Shown piece by piece: positions 1 to 10,290 of a DNA stretch of 64,000 nucleotides. The DNA is from Camellia lanceoleosa. Lineage: Eukaryota; Streptophyta; Magnoliopsida; Ericales; Theaceae. Numbering within the stretch: the stretch's first letter is position 1; each line of letters begins with the position of its first letter. The stretch is from contig CM045761.1 in NCBI GenBank assembly GCA_025200525.1, positions 97,936,182 through 98,000,181 on the forward strand, written 5' to 3'. A program made the translations under genes and the position numbers. Under the pieces are notes generated by a model. That model was not told where the DNA came from. It was given only the letters and a program-made list of their open reading frames with translations, and did not search any database.

Positions 1-1013
1 TGCTAGCCTAGAAGATCCTTAGACAAGGTTATTATTGGTCCACCATGGAGGAGGATTGTATTGGCTTTGTCCGGTGATGCCACAAATGTCAGATTCATGC
101 AAACTACATGAACATTCCGCCATCAAAGCTGCATAACATGACTTCGCCATGGCCGTTTTCAGTCTGGGGGATTGATGTGATTGGGGCTGTCACTCCGAAG
201 GGGTCCAATGGAAATAAGTACATTCTCGTAACAATAGACTACTTCACGAAGTGGGTTGAGGCCCAATCTTATGCGGTGTTCAAGGCATCACTTGTTGGTA
301 AGTTCATCAAAGACAACATTATCTGTCGCTACGGGGTCCCGAATGAGATCATTTCAGATAATGGTTCCCACTTCAAGAAGGCGGTGATTGATTTGTTGGA
401 GAAGTACAACGTGGATTTTTATAAGTCATCTACATATCGGCTGTATACTAACAGAGCAGTTGAGGCCGCCAACAAGAACATCAAGCACATTCTGCATAAG
501 ATGGTGGAAACCTACCGGGACTGGCCAGATAAGCTGCCATTTGCTCTTTGGGGCTACCGGACTTTAATTCGAACTTCTACTGGGGCAACTCCGTATTCTT
601 TGGTTTATGGGATGGAGGTTGTTCTGCCTATCAAAGTTGAGGTTCCATCATTACAAGCATTGGCTGAGTGTCAGATAGCTGAGGCAGATTGGCAGCAAAG
701 CAGGTTCGAAGAACTCATGCTCTTTGATTAAAGAAGGCTGAAAGCACTATATCATGTCTAGGGTTATCAACGGAGAATTGCCAAGGCTTTCAACAAGAAA
801 GTTAAGTCCGAAATTTTGAAAGAGGGGGATCTTGAACTCAAAGACAACCGAGCTCCCATCCACGACCCTACGGACAAGTTCAGATCCAATTGGACTAGCC
901 CTTACATCATCAGGTCTATCTGGTCGGGTGGAGCTGTCGTTCTAATGGACCTAGATGGCCTAAAGTTCTCCCAGCTGATCAACATGGACAAGTTGAAGAA
1001 ATACTATCCCTGA
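1..1013 (+). pseudogene. Ty3-gypsy integrase, 3' part, with four in-frame stops
   Basis: This is the end of a pol gene whose integrase would join element cDNA to host DNA. The frame that includes 108-731 holds the end of the zinc-binding domain (CHKC at about 78-89), then the catalytic core. The acidic triad is visible at codons starting near 174 (D, context GIDVIG), 357 (D, context SDNGSHF) and 462 (E, context AVEAANK). The C-terminal domain follows at 816-1013, with GDLELK, RAPIHDP and the closing MDKLKKYYP. Stops in the same frame lie at 9-11 (TAG), 75-77 (TGA), 729-731 (TAA) and 759-761 (TAG). Several normally conserved residues before the catalytic E are changed. The copy is non-functional, and its start lies outside the window. 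Confidence 0.9.
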
Positions 1014-1671
1014 GTGGCTCGCTAGGCCGAAAGGCCGACCTATGCAAAAGTTAGAGCATGAAAATTTTGAAATAATAAAAGCTAAGCTCGCAAGGTTGAA
1101 AACCCAGAAAGGGTAGCCTTGGAAAAAGTTAGAGCGCAAAAGGAGAGAGTTAATACATCAGTGAACCTGAACCGAACTACGTAAGGCTTGATTCCTATTT
1201 TTGGGATACGTAGGCAACTTCATTCTGAAGTCCAGCTAATGAAGTCTAGCCATAAACACTTCCCCAATCAACTTTGTCCATGTGATCATGTTGGTCATCT
1301 CTGTCTATTCTGCATTCAAGAGTTCAGTTGTTATCTCCAGTGCAGTGCTATTCAGACTAGGGGCAACTTTCCAGTTGTTGGGAATCTGGGGTTGTGCATC
1401 TCAGTGATAGATCTTGGGCGTGTCCAGTTGTGATCCATATCGAAAATGGTTTTGAAAAGTTTTAATAAAAGTTGATTTTGCTCAAATTAATCTTTTTATG
1501 ACTTAGACCATTTTTGGACCAAACGGAAAATTTTTAGTACCCACAATCTTCAATTACATTGATTTCAGTACAAAGTTCTCCTACTCTTGAATACAAATTG
1601 AAGTTGCTTTTTATTACATTCATAAAGAAAACTTGAAAGTACTGATTAAAGTAAATAAACTCAAGGCATAG
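1014..1671 (+). other. Non-coding post-integrase region of element A
   Basis: No credible gene is seen. Near the start, short phrases of the form aaaagttagagc recur (about 1047 and 1126), which is typical of Tat-like post-integrase spacers. The region carries the hairpin at 1177-1213 and ends in AT-rich DNA just past the 3' end of the antisense DUF7745-like gene. An 81-codon open frame at 1188-1433 has no recognisable content. Confidence 0.6.
1177..1213 (+). other. Conserved two-stem hairpin downstream of integrase
   Basis: The outer arms CTACGT (1177-1182) and ACGTAG (1208-1213) pair. The inner arms ATTCC (1191-1195) and GGGAT (1203-1207) pair with one G-T wobble. Related sequence occurs on the minus strand at 59549-59584 and 62434-62466, close to 3' LTRs of related elements. 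Its role is unknown; a structured RNA signal of the element is possible. Confidence 0.55.
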
Positions 1672-2957
1672 TCAGGTGTTCCTGTGCCCTCTCCCAGAGC
1701 TTATGGAAGCATCTAATGCCAAAGAAGGCTCAATCTGCGCCTTTTCATCAAGCCAAGCTATGTATTCATCAGATAGGGTGCAACTAAAAGTGGGAGTAGG
1801 GGCCAGAAGCTCTCTCGTCCTCCATGCTGTGGCATACTGAGCTAGCTGTGTGGCTCGAACTGGAAATGCAGCAGGATACTCTATTCCCTCTACTGGGCAA
1901 GCCTGATAATGTCCGAACTGGCGCCGGAATCGGAACGGGAAGTAAAATACACAGTGTGTCAGGCCGATCAACTGAATCCCGGGCTGGCGAGACATACTGT
2001 AACTCATCACCGGTAGATTAAGCCAAGGGCTGCGCCAAGCAATACTGGTAGCGGATAGACTGCATATCCATTCGCACCACCATCCCTCATCAGGGGCTTC
2101 GACTAGACATCGCCGGAAGAAATAGCCGCGAGCTGAATATGCTGGGCATGAGTCCACAATCTTCAATTTATCCATCAACCATATTTGGGGAGGGATGAAA
2201 AATGAGAGATTAAAGAATAGAGAGGTGTACATTGAGAGAAAAGTGAGAAAAGGGTTTTGAGAGAAAAACCAAGCCTAAGGGTCGAGTGATGTGAGAAATA
2301 TATACAAGATAGGGTGGGAAACATTACCTGCAGTAGTAGTGGACTCCCCACGAATCTAGTCATCCCTCGACGATGAAAAGTATCTAAGCCTATCAATGTC
2401 TCAGCTAGTGTCATGGCGATGTAGCTCTTGCCCTCTTTCAAACCTTGGGCAACCTCAATCAAACGGATGCTAGATCCTTCGGAGCCTAAGGCAAGTAAGA
2501 AATGGGACAACATGCAAAAGCAAAGCGCATGTCGCCGAAAACCTTGCCAATGATGGTCACCGCGGTCACCGGCATCAGAAAACCGATAAACCAAGCTTGG
2601 GATGTCCAATTCCCCATCGCGGATCAAAGACCGAGCGTCATGCATAGTGAGCCCGCACATCTGTACTAAGCCTTCGATGTGGCCAAAGCAGAACTATGGC
2701 AAAATCTCTTCCTCGCGTTCAGACTCCACCAAAGCTTGGAAGTCATCGAAAATATGACATATCTCTTGTCTGCCAAAACTAAAGACATGTGCTACCGGAT
2801 TCCAAAACCCTACCGCAGCATGAAGGAACGGAAAACGCAGCAGGGTGCGGCCCAACGTGAATAGTGCATTTATGCCGAAGCCCCGAAAGTTTAACTTTTT
2901 CGAGCCATCCAAGGTAGCAATCCAATTTGTGAGATTTTCGACAAGAAATGCCTCCAT
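1672..2957 (-). pseudogene. Antisense DUF7745-like gene inside element A, two exons, broken
   Basis: The gene is read right to left. Exon 1 runs 2957-2328 from the ATG at 2957 (MEAFLVENL) and ends CAG before a GTAATG donor. Exon 2 runs about 2184-1672 and resumes with IWLMDKLKIVD. Marks shared with the plant family I know as DUF7745 are FWNPVAHVFSFG in the first third, LAETLIGLDTFHRRG before the splice, FVGSPLLLQ at the splice, and AYSARGYFFRR after it. The family has no established biochemical role. An in-frame TAG sits at 2694-2696. The bases before exon 2 are AA where an AG acceptor is expected, which could also be a decay mark. Palindromic modules lie 100-230 bases upstream. The family name is moderately sure; the exon structure is inferred by eye. 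Confidence 0.65.
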
Positions 2958-3065
2958 TTTGGTGCCAAACTGAGTTAGAATGAGGGAACCGCGAAGCTAG
3001 AACCTTTATGGAGGATAAGGCACTGTTTAGAGGACAAGTGTCAGAAAACTGGAGGCCCCCAGGCA

Positions 3066-3186
3066 AAGTGGCCGGCCGACCACCTTTTCTGGTCGGCCAA
3101 CCAGTTTTTCTGGTTGACGAGCTACATTTTCTGGTTTGCAAAACAAAAAACTGGTCAGCAGTCCTCTTTACTGGTCGGCCATGTGC
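3066..3186. promoter_or_regulatory. Cluster of GGTCGGCC-type palindromic modules upstream of the DUF7745-like gene
   Basis: Several inverted-repeat words cluster here: GTGGCCGGCCGACCAC, TGGTCGGCCAACCA, ACTGGTCAGC and ACTGGTCGGCCATG. They are spaced by T-rich stretches such as ttttctgg. The same words occur at 8146-8235, 9945-10145 and 12917-13015. The place upstream of a start codon suggests cis-regulatory sites; that function is inferred. Confidence 0.5.
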
Positions 3187-3322
3187 AAAAATGTGGTCTC
3201 CAGCTCTTTCTTGTCTCCAGAAGAGAGTCTCTAGCTTTCTTGTCTGCTGAGAGTACTGAAGGTCTAAGTTTGCCTCTGTTTCGGATGCGTTCTGTCACTT
3301 CGTTTGTCCAAAATGCATTTGC

Positions 3323-3402
3323 TTATCAAGTTGTTGCTCTTTGATTATCGAGTTGTTGCTCTTTGTTTATCGAGTTGTTGCTCGTTGCTTATCGAGTTGT
3401 AA
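3323..3402. repeat. 22-base tandem repeat, about 3.6 copies
   Basis: The unit begins TTATCGAGTTGTTGCTC and repeats with single changes (for example TTATCAAG in the first copy). It lies past the end of the antisense PMD gene. Confidence 0.85.
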
Positions 3403-3726
3403 ACTTGCTAAGGTTTTGTTGTTTCTTAGTGAGTTAAGTTGTTTAGTTTGTTATGTTGGTTCACTACTTGACTTGGCAATACACGATGTTCAAATTCCAT
3501 TCAATCTCATTTTTGTGCAAAATGATGCGATACGATGTATAGAATACAAATACAACATTTTTTGAACAAAAAGCTGTTTTCATTCCATCATGGTTTCTTT
3601 TCACAACATTTTACAACAATGGTACAAGTTTTTAAGAAAATAAAACTGCCCAACGCTGTACAATGCGCTACAACTACATGTAAAAAGAAAAATAAAGCAG
3701 GAACATCTGCATCAGTGCGATCAAGC

Positions 3727-6700
3727 TCAAGATCGAGAGGCCCTCTTCACCCTCTTCGGCTGAGCAGCCTCTGCACCACCGCCGCCGGCACCACCATCTG
3801 AATCGGAGTCGCCCTCCTCGGAATCCTCCTCAGCGTCACCTCCGCCCTCAGAACCAAAACCGGAGTCTTCATCCCTGCCTGCAGATGTCTCTGACTGAGG
3901 ATGCGCAGACTCCTCCTCCTCGCTGGACTCGTCATCCTGTCTGGCAGGTGCTCTACGTCCCCCTCGGCCGCAAGTCGAGACCCCTCTCCTAGCTGCTCGA
4001 GAAGGCCTGGATGGCCCAGCCTACAGCGGTGGGACCTGAAAAAGGCAGTTTGAATACATTAGCCAGAGTATGTATATCAGATGCAGATGCAAGAATGATA
4101 CATGGAGTGAGTGCATGTAGATATAGTATGCGAATGTGATGTGTCAAATATGCACTACACATGCAGTGAATTAATATAGTGAAGTTCTCAGTTTCAGTAT
4201 GTCATCAGAAGTATGATAAATACAAGGAAATTGAAAAGTACAGCAATGCCAGAGGCGTACAGCAGCGTGTCCCTCCACAAGACCATGCTCTCGAGTGAGG
4301 CCACCACCCCGAGTAACCCCTCGGTATACTCTCTGGGAGGCTGCAAATACAAGTTCAAGTCATCAATGAATGAATGAATGTTTAAATATCTTAGTGAGAA
4401 ATGAAAACTGTGAAGCATACTGGTGGTGAGTCAAGGTCACTGACGTACCGATGATCAGGCAATGGAGGCTCTAGTGGAATTGGGTAAGATGTACCACACT
4501 GCCAACCCGTCAGCTCGGTCGCAAGATTTGGCCACCTAGCATGCTGGCAAGTCGAGGGGATCCCTCTGGCCCCACCCCTCGATGTGCCGGCCCTGCTAGT
4601 CGAAGGGACGTCTGCAACCCGGGCTCAACTCGACACCTGTCAGTGGAGGCATCAAGTATGTATAGCGGTATGTCGCGTACTCCCCATCCTCCAAGAATAG
4701 AACTGCGTCAACACCCAACATAAGGTCATCAACCTCCCGGGGAGTGAGACTCTTGGTGGACCGCAAGTCTAGTGGAGGTGCTGAGGGGATCTCCTGAGCG
4801 GGATTACCCATCGTCTGGCACATGAAGCACTCCCCGAGAAACCAGGCTCTACCGACTAGACCCTCAAAAAAAGTCCTGTATCGGGAGGAGACCCATGCCC
4901 CAGCGAACTGAAATCGAGAATATCCTGGCATCGCCAGCCAAGGCTGCTAAGTGATCTGCGGATAGCAAATGCATGAACTAATTAGATGTCATAAATATGC
5001 AAGATGAATCAAAGCTGAAAGCATGAAGAACTGAGAGTTCTGGTTTACCTTGGTCACCCGCACCAAGTCGAAATACTGCCTCAGATATGGCAAAGTCTCC
5101 CGGGGCTTGGGCCGACACCGACCCTCAAATCTACGTGAATAAGGGATCTCGAGAGGTGCCTCAACCTCGAGCTCAGGGGCAAGTGTCGGGAAATAGGCAT
5201 AAACCCACAGCTGTGAAAGGCAAGACAGTGGCTGTCAGAATACAGAATATACAGAAAATGTAGAATACCGAGTGCAGAATGTAGAGTACAGAATGTAATG
5301 TGTGCCATGTGCAGTGTACAGATAATGAAAAGCAGAAATGTAAATCAAAAGGGTAGAATGTACCTCCCAGGCTCGCCAGTAGCCATCTACTATGGTCCCT
5401 TGCTCTTGGGAGGTCGCGCTCATGTAGCAATAAACAGTAGCGAGGCCAGCGCCACCCCAATCAAAGTGCCGGACCTGTGATAGGTCTACTAGAGCACTCA
5501 AAAGATAAAGTTCGACTGTGTTCCCCCTGTCGGAGAACAGAGTGGTCACGAGAAAGAACATAAAAAATCCCCAGGCATACTGTTGTATGGCCTCAAAAGT
5601 CTCGGGCGTAGTCCTCCTGTACTGCTCTGCAAACTAGGTGTACCTAACCATGCCCGGTGATCTACAGGCCAATGGATGGGCTCCAAGAAGATAGGTCCAA
5701 GCTTCCTCTCACTCGCCCATATCAGAATCGTATGGGATCGGCTGACTTGCCACGTCGAGGCTCGTCAACATGGAGAAGTCATACGGGGTCATCTTCATGT
5801 CCCCGGCAGCAGAGAAATAGAAGGAGTTGGTGGTGTCCCACCATCTCTCTACAAGTGCACCCAGAAGGGTCCTGCTCGTCGGATGACGCAACAACCCCAT
5901 ACAAAATAGGCCAAACCCTACCTTATCCACAATATGTCGAACGGCATCTGGCAGCTCCATGTACCACTCCCTCGCAATAATCAATCCGTACCCCCAGGTG
6001 AAACGGGAAGATACCTGCGTTCAGAATGAACAGATGTTTTCATTTCAAAAGTAAATAGAATGTTGTGTTATGAACTATGTGTTCAGATTGAGTAGTGTTA
6101 TCAGCCGTGTGCCAAATAAATAGAATGCTGTGTTATGAACTGTGTGTTCAGATTGAGCAGTGTTATGAACCATGTGCCAAATAAATAGAATGTTGTGTTA
6201 TGAACTGCATGTTCAGATTGAATAGTGTGCTATGTTATGAGCTGCGTGCAAATAAATCGAATATTGTGTTATGAACTGCGTGTTCAGATTGAACAGTGTG
6301 CTATGTTATGAGCTGAGTGCAAATAAACCGAATACTGTGTTATGAACTGCGTGTTCAGATTGAACAGTATGCTATGTTATAAGCTGCGTGCAAATAAACC
6401 GAATACTGTGTTATGAACTGCGTGTTCAGATTGAACAGTGTGCTATATCATGAGCTGCGTACAAAAAAGTAGAATGCTGTGTTATGAACTGCGTGTTCAG
6501 ATTGAACAGTGTGCTATGTTATGAGCTGCGTGCAAATAAACCGAATACTGTGTTATGAACTGCGTGTTCGGATTGAACAGTGTGCTATGTTATAAGCTGC
6601 GTGCAAATAAACCAAATACTGTGTTATGAACTGCGTGTTCAGATTGAACAGTGTGCTATGTTAAGAGCTGCCTGCAAATAAACCAAATACTGCGTTATGA

Positions 6701-7750
6701 ACTGCGTGTTCAGATTGAGCAAATACTGCGTTATGAACTGTGTGTTCAGATTGAGGAAAATACTGCATTATGAACAGCATGTTCAGATTGAGCAAAATAC
6801 TACGTTATGAACTGCGTGTTCAGATTGAGCAAAATACTACGTTATGAACTGTGTGTTCAGATTGAGCAAATACTGCATTATGAACTGTGTGTTCAACTGT
6901 GTGTTCAGATTGAGCAAATACTCCGTTATGAACTGTGTGTTCAGATTGAGAAAATCTTACGTTATGAACTGTGTGTTCAGATTAAGCAAAATATTACGTT
7001 ATGAACTGTGTGTTCAGATTGAGCAAATACTGTGTTATGAACTGTGTGTTAAGATTGAGCAAAATACTGTGTTATGAACTATGTGTTCAGATTAAGCAAA
7101 ATGCTGTGTTATGAACTGTGCGTTCAGATTGAGCAGTGTTATGAGCTGTGTGCCCAAAATAAGTTGTGTGCCCAAATGTGCTGTGTGTCCAAATGAGCTG
7201 TGTGCCTAAAATGAGCTGTGTGCCCGAATGTGCTATGTGTCCAAATGTGCTGTGTGTCGAAAATGAGCTGTGTGCCCCAAATGAGCTGTGTGCCAAATTA
7301 ACAGAGTATTGTGTTGTGAGTTGTGTGCCAAGTCAGCACTGTGTTATGAATAAGTTGTGTGCGAAGTCAGTATTGTGCTATGTATGAGCTGTATGCCAGA
7401 ATGAGCAGAAATACTATGTATGTGAATGTGTTCAGAACGACCAGATAAAATACATAGCGAAAGCATGAAATGTGCAAGGAATGCAAAATACATTGCAGAG
7501 AATGGAAAAATGAAGTACGCACCCCTTGCGCATGATGAGATAGGTGAGACTCCGGCTCCAGTAGCAGTAGGTCTACGGGTGCTCGGCGCGCGAAGTCCGT
7601 GAAATGATGGAAGGTGCTAGGAGGTAGCATGTGCTCCTGTGGGTGGTACCTCTCCGGGTCGAATGGCCGTATCCTCGGTGGCAATGATATAATGTCGGGC
7701 TCATCCTCTACTCTCGGGGAGCCTCCGCCGTGTGGAATATCGTCGGCCAT
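3727..7750 (-). pseudogene. Antisense plant mobile domain (PMD) gene inside element A, six exons, broken
   Basis: PMD proteins (MAIN/MAIL1 and the PP7-long-form type) are plant proteins found both as host silencing factors and inside transposons. Exons read right to left: 7750-7523, 6014-5364, 5210-5049, 4955-4421, 4340-about 4242, 4035-3727. Nearly all joints are GT-AG and phase 0. Signature pieces are FDPERYHPQEHMLPPS in exon 1, ALVERWWDTTNSF and MTPYDFSMLT then YLLSALVDL and DWGGAGLATVY in exon 2, GRAWFLGE and REVDDLMLGVDAVLF in exon 4, EYTEGLLGVVASLE in exon 5, and an acidic Ser/Glu/Gly-rich tail ending in a basic KRVKRASRS in exon 6. In-frame stops lie at 5711-5709 (TGA), 5636-5634, 4949-4947 and 4023-4021 (all TAG), plus a frameshift near 4615-4640. 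A likely 5'UTR intron (about 7893-7760) ends in a TTTTTGCAG acceptor. The copy is not functional. Confidence 0.85.
6015..7522 (-). repeat. Intron 1 of the PMD gene, filled by minisatellite arrays
   Basis: From about 6060 to 6710 a unit of about 71 bases repeats (core TGTTATGAACTGCGTGTTC, then GATTGAACAGTGTGCTATG). From about 6710 to 7130 it shortens to about 36-37 bases (core TATGAACTGTGTGTTCAG). From about 7150 to 7300 it becomes an 18-base GTGTGCCCAAAATGAGCT-like unit. Copies differ by point changes. Open frames such as 6807-7004 are repeat translations. Confidence 0.9.
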
Positions 7751-8145
7751 CTGAAGAAATCTGCAAAAATAAGCAAAAATGAGCAGAATGGGCCAAAATT
7801 GCAAAAAGTCAACAAAAGTCAACTCTCGGGAAGAGAAAAAGTCAACAAAAGTCAACGCCCGAGAAAAGCTGCTAAACTTCAAGACAAACATACCTCAAGT
7901 GGTGAAAATGGAGAAAGAAGCTCCGAAAACAAATTATAATTGGTTCAAAACGAAGAGAATAAAAAGTTTTCGCGAAACAACTTCGCGCGGGGCATTGGAA
8001 AACCCGTATAAAGTGCAGAACTAAGAGGGAAAAGTGTCTAGGAGCAAAGGAGAATGGATTCCGGCCTTGTGTTTATGAGCAAAAGTGATTTGGAGTGGTC
8101 TACTTAAAGATCCGGCCTTAAAAAGACCAAGCTGTCCTTGTTTTC

Positions 8146-8235
8146 ATAAACTGGTCGGCTGACCAGTTTTTCTGGCTGGCCGACCACTTAGGTGGTCAAC
8201 AACTGGCCAGCCAGATATGTAGGTGGTTGGCCATC
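8146..8235. promoter_or_regulatory. Palindromic module cluster upstream of the PMD gene
   Basis: Words here are ACTGGTCGGCTGACCAGT, GGCCGACCACTTAGGTGGTC and CTGGCCAGCCAG, joined by ttttctgg. They match the clusters at 3066-3186 and in the LTR. The cluster is about 400 bases upstream of the ATG at 7750. The matching spot in the second element is 63740-63850. Confidence 0.5.
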
Positions 8236-8534
8236 CTCCTGGATGATCTTCAGGGCTCCATTGTTTTCCCTGTGTGTTTTGGTGAAGATTGGAGTCCTTG
8301 GCTCTCGGGAAGGTACAAGAAAAGTACATTTTTTGACGCGAAATTGTCCCCGCGAGAACTTTAATTCAAGCCTTCGATGCGTGGCTCATCGTTACTCGTC
8401 AAGAGCAAGGTGTATTCTTTTTGAGTACGCTATGACCCCTCCGAGAGGTAAATTGGAGGTTCCGGTGAAATTAATCTTGTTAAGGCCTATGTTTCCTTAT
8501 TTGGCATTTTGTTTCGAACATACTATTGAAGTTG

Positions 8535-8880
8535 CACTTTTCTTGCATTGTTATGCACACCACTTGCTCACATTGTTATGCACGTTTCTCGTTGCATTAT
8601 CACGCACTCTCCACCTGCATTGTCATGCACACTTTAAGTGTATTGTTATGCACACTACTCGTCGCATTGTTATGCACACTACTCGTTGCATTGTTATGCA
8701 CTCTATTTGCGCATGTTTTACTCGCATTGTTATGCGCACTTCGGTTGCATTGTTATGCACCCACACTTTGCTTGCGTTGTCACGCACTTTTCACTTGCAT
8801 TGTTATGCTCGTTCCGGTTGCATTGTTATGCATTTTTCACTTGCATTGCTATGCATGTTTCCATCGGCATTGTATATACA
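8535..8880. repeat. Minisatellite with TTGCATTGTTATGCAC core
   Basis: More than ten imperfect copies of a unit of about 24-27 bases, centred on TGCATTGTTATGCAC, itself a near palindrome around TGCAT/ATGCA. Open frames across it (8192-8917 and others) are repeat translations rich in HCYAH-like strings. Confidence 0.85.
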
Positions 8881-9363
8881 CGCGTTTATCTTGTATGAAA
8901 ATTATACCATGATGTAACGTGGAACATGTGTTTCTAACTACATTGTACCTGTTGAGTTTCTTTCTTATGCAGACATGATATTGTATGTACGGTTACTGAG
9001 GCTGGTGCGACCAGACGGTATTGTATGTATGGTTCATTTGAACTTCTCTTCCTTCTCCGCGTGAGACGCAGTGAGAATTGTATAATTTTCTTACATCCTT
9101 TCTGTATGAGATGCAGTTTGGTTCGTATTCAGTCGCTTGCTTAACCTGTTGCATTTATTGTGTATAATTGCTTCATTACAGTTTTTTTTGCATTATCATA
9201 AGTTATGTTTGGCATTGTGTATGTCATTTGCATCTTGCCCCTGCCTGCGGGCACATCTCTTTGTTATCTTGCCTGTTTGTCTAAGTCTTCGGCCTTGTCA
9301 AAAATGGGTCGTCTCTGAGTTTTGACATTCACTCCCATCACTTCTTGACTTCCAAGTTCTATC

Positions 9364-9376
9364 AAAGAGGGGCAAC
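9364..9376 (+). other. Polypurine tract of element A
   Basis: AAAGAGGGGCAAC lies directly before the LTR start at 9377. The same tract, GAGGGGCAAC, precedes LTR D on the minus strand (59423-59408). In LTR retrotransposons this purine run primes plus-strand DNA synthesis at the 3' LTR. Confidence 0.8.
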
Positions 9377-9944
9377 TATAGACACCCCATTTCTAACCAA
9401 CCTTAAGACTCAGATGTCATCGATTGAGCACTCAGTGATTGTGAATGTTTGTGCTTGTTTCGAATTTCCGGAGTTTTTTGGCTAAGAGCCTTGCCTCCGG
9501 GCCTCTGAACTCTTTGTGCTTTGGCTCGATTTGTGGACCAAGCTTTGTTTTCCTTCCCTAGAGGGAGAAGGAGGTTTGTGGACCACCTTTTTGTGGTCGT
9601 AGGCCACTTTTCTCATTTGGAGACCAGTTTCTGATTTTCAGAGCCTTCGGCCGCGCGCCTTGTCTTAGGACCGCTTAACGTTCTCCGTTTGGCGTGATTT
9701 TTGAACCACACCTTGTTGCCTCTGCCTAGAGGGACACTGTGGCCTAGGAGACCACTTTTTGTGGTCATAAACCACTTTTGATGCCCGTAGACTAGTTTTC
9801 GACGCTTCCAGCCGCGTGCCTTGCCTTCCAAACTTTCATCTTGCATCCTTTTTGGTTCGTTTTTGGTACAAACCTTGTTTTCCTTGTTTGGAAGGTGGTA
9901 CAAGGGTGGGAGACCAGTTCTTCCCCTTGGAGACCACTTTCCTT

Positions 9945-10145
9945 CCTGCCAGCCAGTTTTCTGGTCGGGCAGCTGGTTTTCTTGGTCTTTGGGCCACCTT
10001 TTCTGGTCGGCCACCATACCACCACCTTGCTTTCATGCTGCAGACCATCTCCCCCCCATGGCCAACCACTTTCTTCCCTAGCCGACCACTTTCATTGGTC
10101 GGCCGACCAGTGTAAGTAGCTGGCCGACCACTTCAAGTGGTCAGC
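9945..10145. promoter_or_regulatory. 5' module cluster of LTR A
   Basis: A dense set of GGTCGG, GGCCGACCAC and GGTCGGCCGACCAGT words lies 140-340 bases before the TATA box. Weaker relatives (GGACCACC, GTGGTCGTAGGCCAC) spread back to about 9570. The equivalent place in LTR C uses CGGCCATCGGCC and GGCCGATCGGC words. Confidence 0.5.
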
Positions 10146-10212
10146 AGCTTTCTATCACCTTTTTGGAGATATTTTTAGGTCAGCTGTTACAGCTGGAAGG
10201 CACAGAAGCCAT

Positions 10213-10234
10213 CCTCCATACACGTGTATGGAGG
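10213..10234. promoter_or_regulatory. Perfect 22-base palindrome with a CACGTG G-box core (LTR A)
   Basis: Arms CCTCCATA and TATGGAGG flank CACGTG, about 50 bases before the TATA box. G-boxes bind bZIP and bHLH factors in plants. The same 22 bases are unchanged in LTR C at 19238-19259. An upstream CAGCTGTNACAGCTG inverted repeat is also shared by both. Confidence 0.65.
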
Positions 10235-10283
10235 GATGGCTTTAAACCCTTAGCTTCCTCAACAAGCTTCTTGCTTGTTCTTC

Positions 10284-10290
10284 TATATAA
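10284..10290 (+). promoter_or_regulatory. TATA box of LTR A
   Basis: TATATAA in the context cttctatataaggg, followed by a pyrimidine-rich leader. It would drive the element transcript, so U3 ends shortly after. In LTR C the matching site is degraded (ttctataagaaat near 19307). Confidence 0.6.

Larger units (their letters stand above)
2958..3726. other. Spacer between the two antisense genes of element A
   Basis: It holds the upstream flank of the DUF7745-like gene with its palindromic modules (3066-3186), a 22-base tandem repeat (3323-3402) and the AT-rich 3' flank of the PMD gene. Open frames seen here on either strand look like translations of repeats. Confidence 0.6.
7751..9363. other. 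Upstream flank of the antisense PMD gene and 3' internal end of element A
   Basis: Next to the gene (7751-8120) lie its leader and likely promoter. A stretch at 7990-8110 matches the reverse complement of 63880-64000 in the other element, including a degenerate TATA position (TTTAAGTA on the minus strand, near 8102-8109). Then come modules (8146-8235) and a minisatellite (about 8535-8880). The rest (8890-9363) is non-coding; 9225-9376 matches the 3' internal end of element D/E (minus strand, about 59600-59408) but lacks the hairpin. Confidence 0.6.

Noticed and set aside
1171..1215. Hairpin considered as a tRNA or tRNA-like gene
   Set aside because: It lacks A and B box promoters and a cloverleaf; only two short stems are seen.
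1188..1433. 81-codon open frame after the integrase
   Set aside because: It overlaps the conserved hairpin region and has no recognisable protein content.
6807..7387. Open frames with repeated MNCVFRLSK or LCVQIEQ strings
   Set aside because: They are translations of the intron minisatellite of the PMD gene.
6015..7522. Regular repeats considered as a CRISPR array
   Set aside because: The units are tandem with no unique spacers, and the context is a plant retrotransposon.
8192..8917. 241-codon open frame with repeated HCYAH-like strings
   Set aside because: It reads through the TTGCATTGTTATGCAC minisatellite in several frames at once, as expected for a repeat with unit length divisible in all frames.
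9613..10119. Several overlapping frames of 77-134 codons on both strands in LTR A
   Set aside because: Both strands are open because of the palindromic G+C-rich modules; none resembles a known protein.
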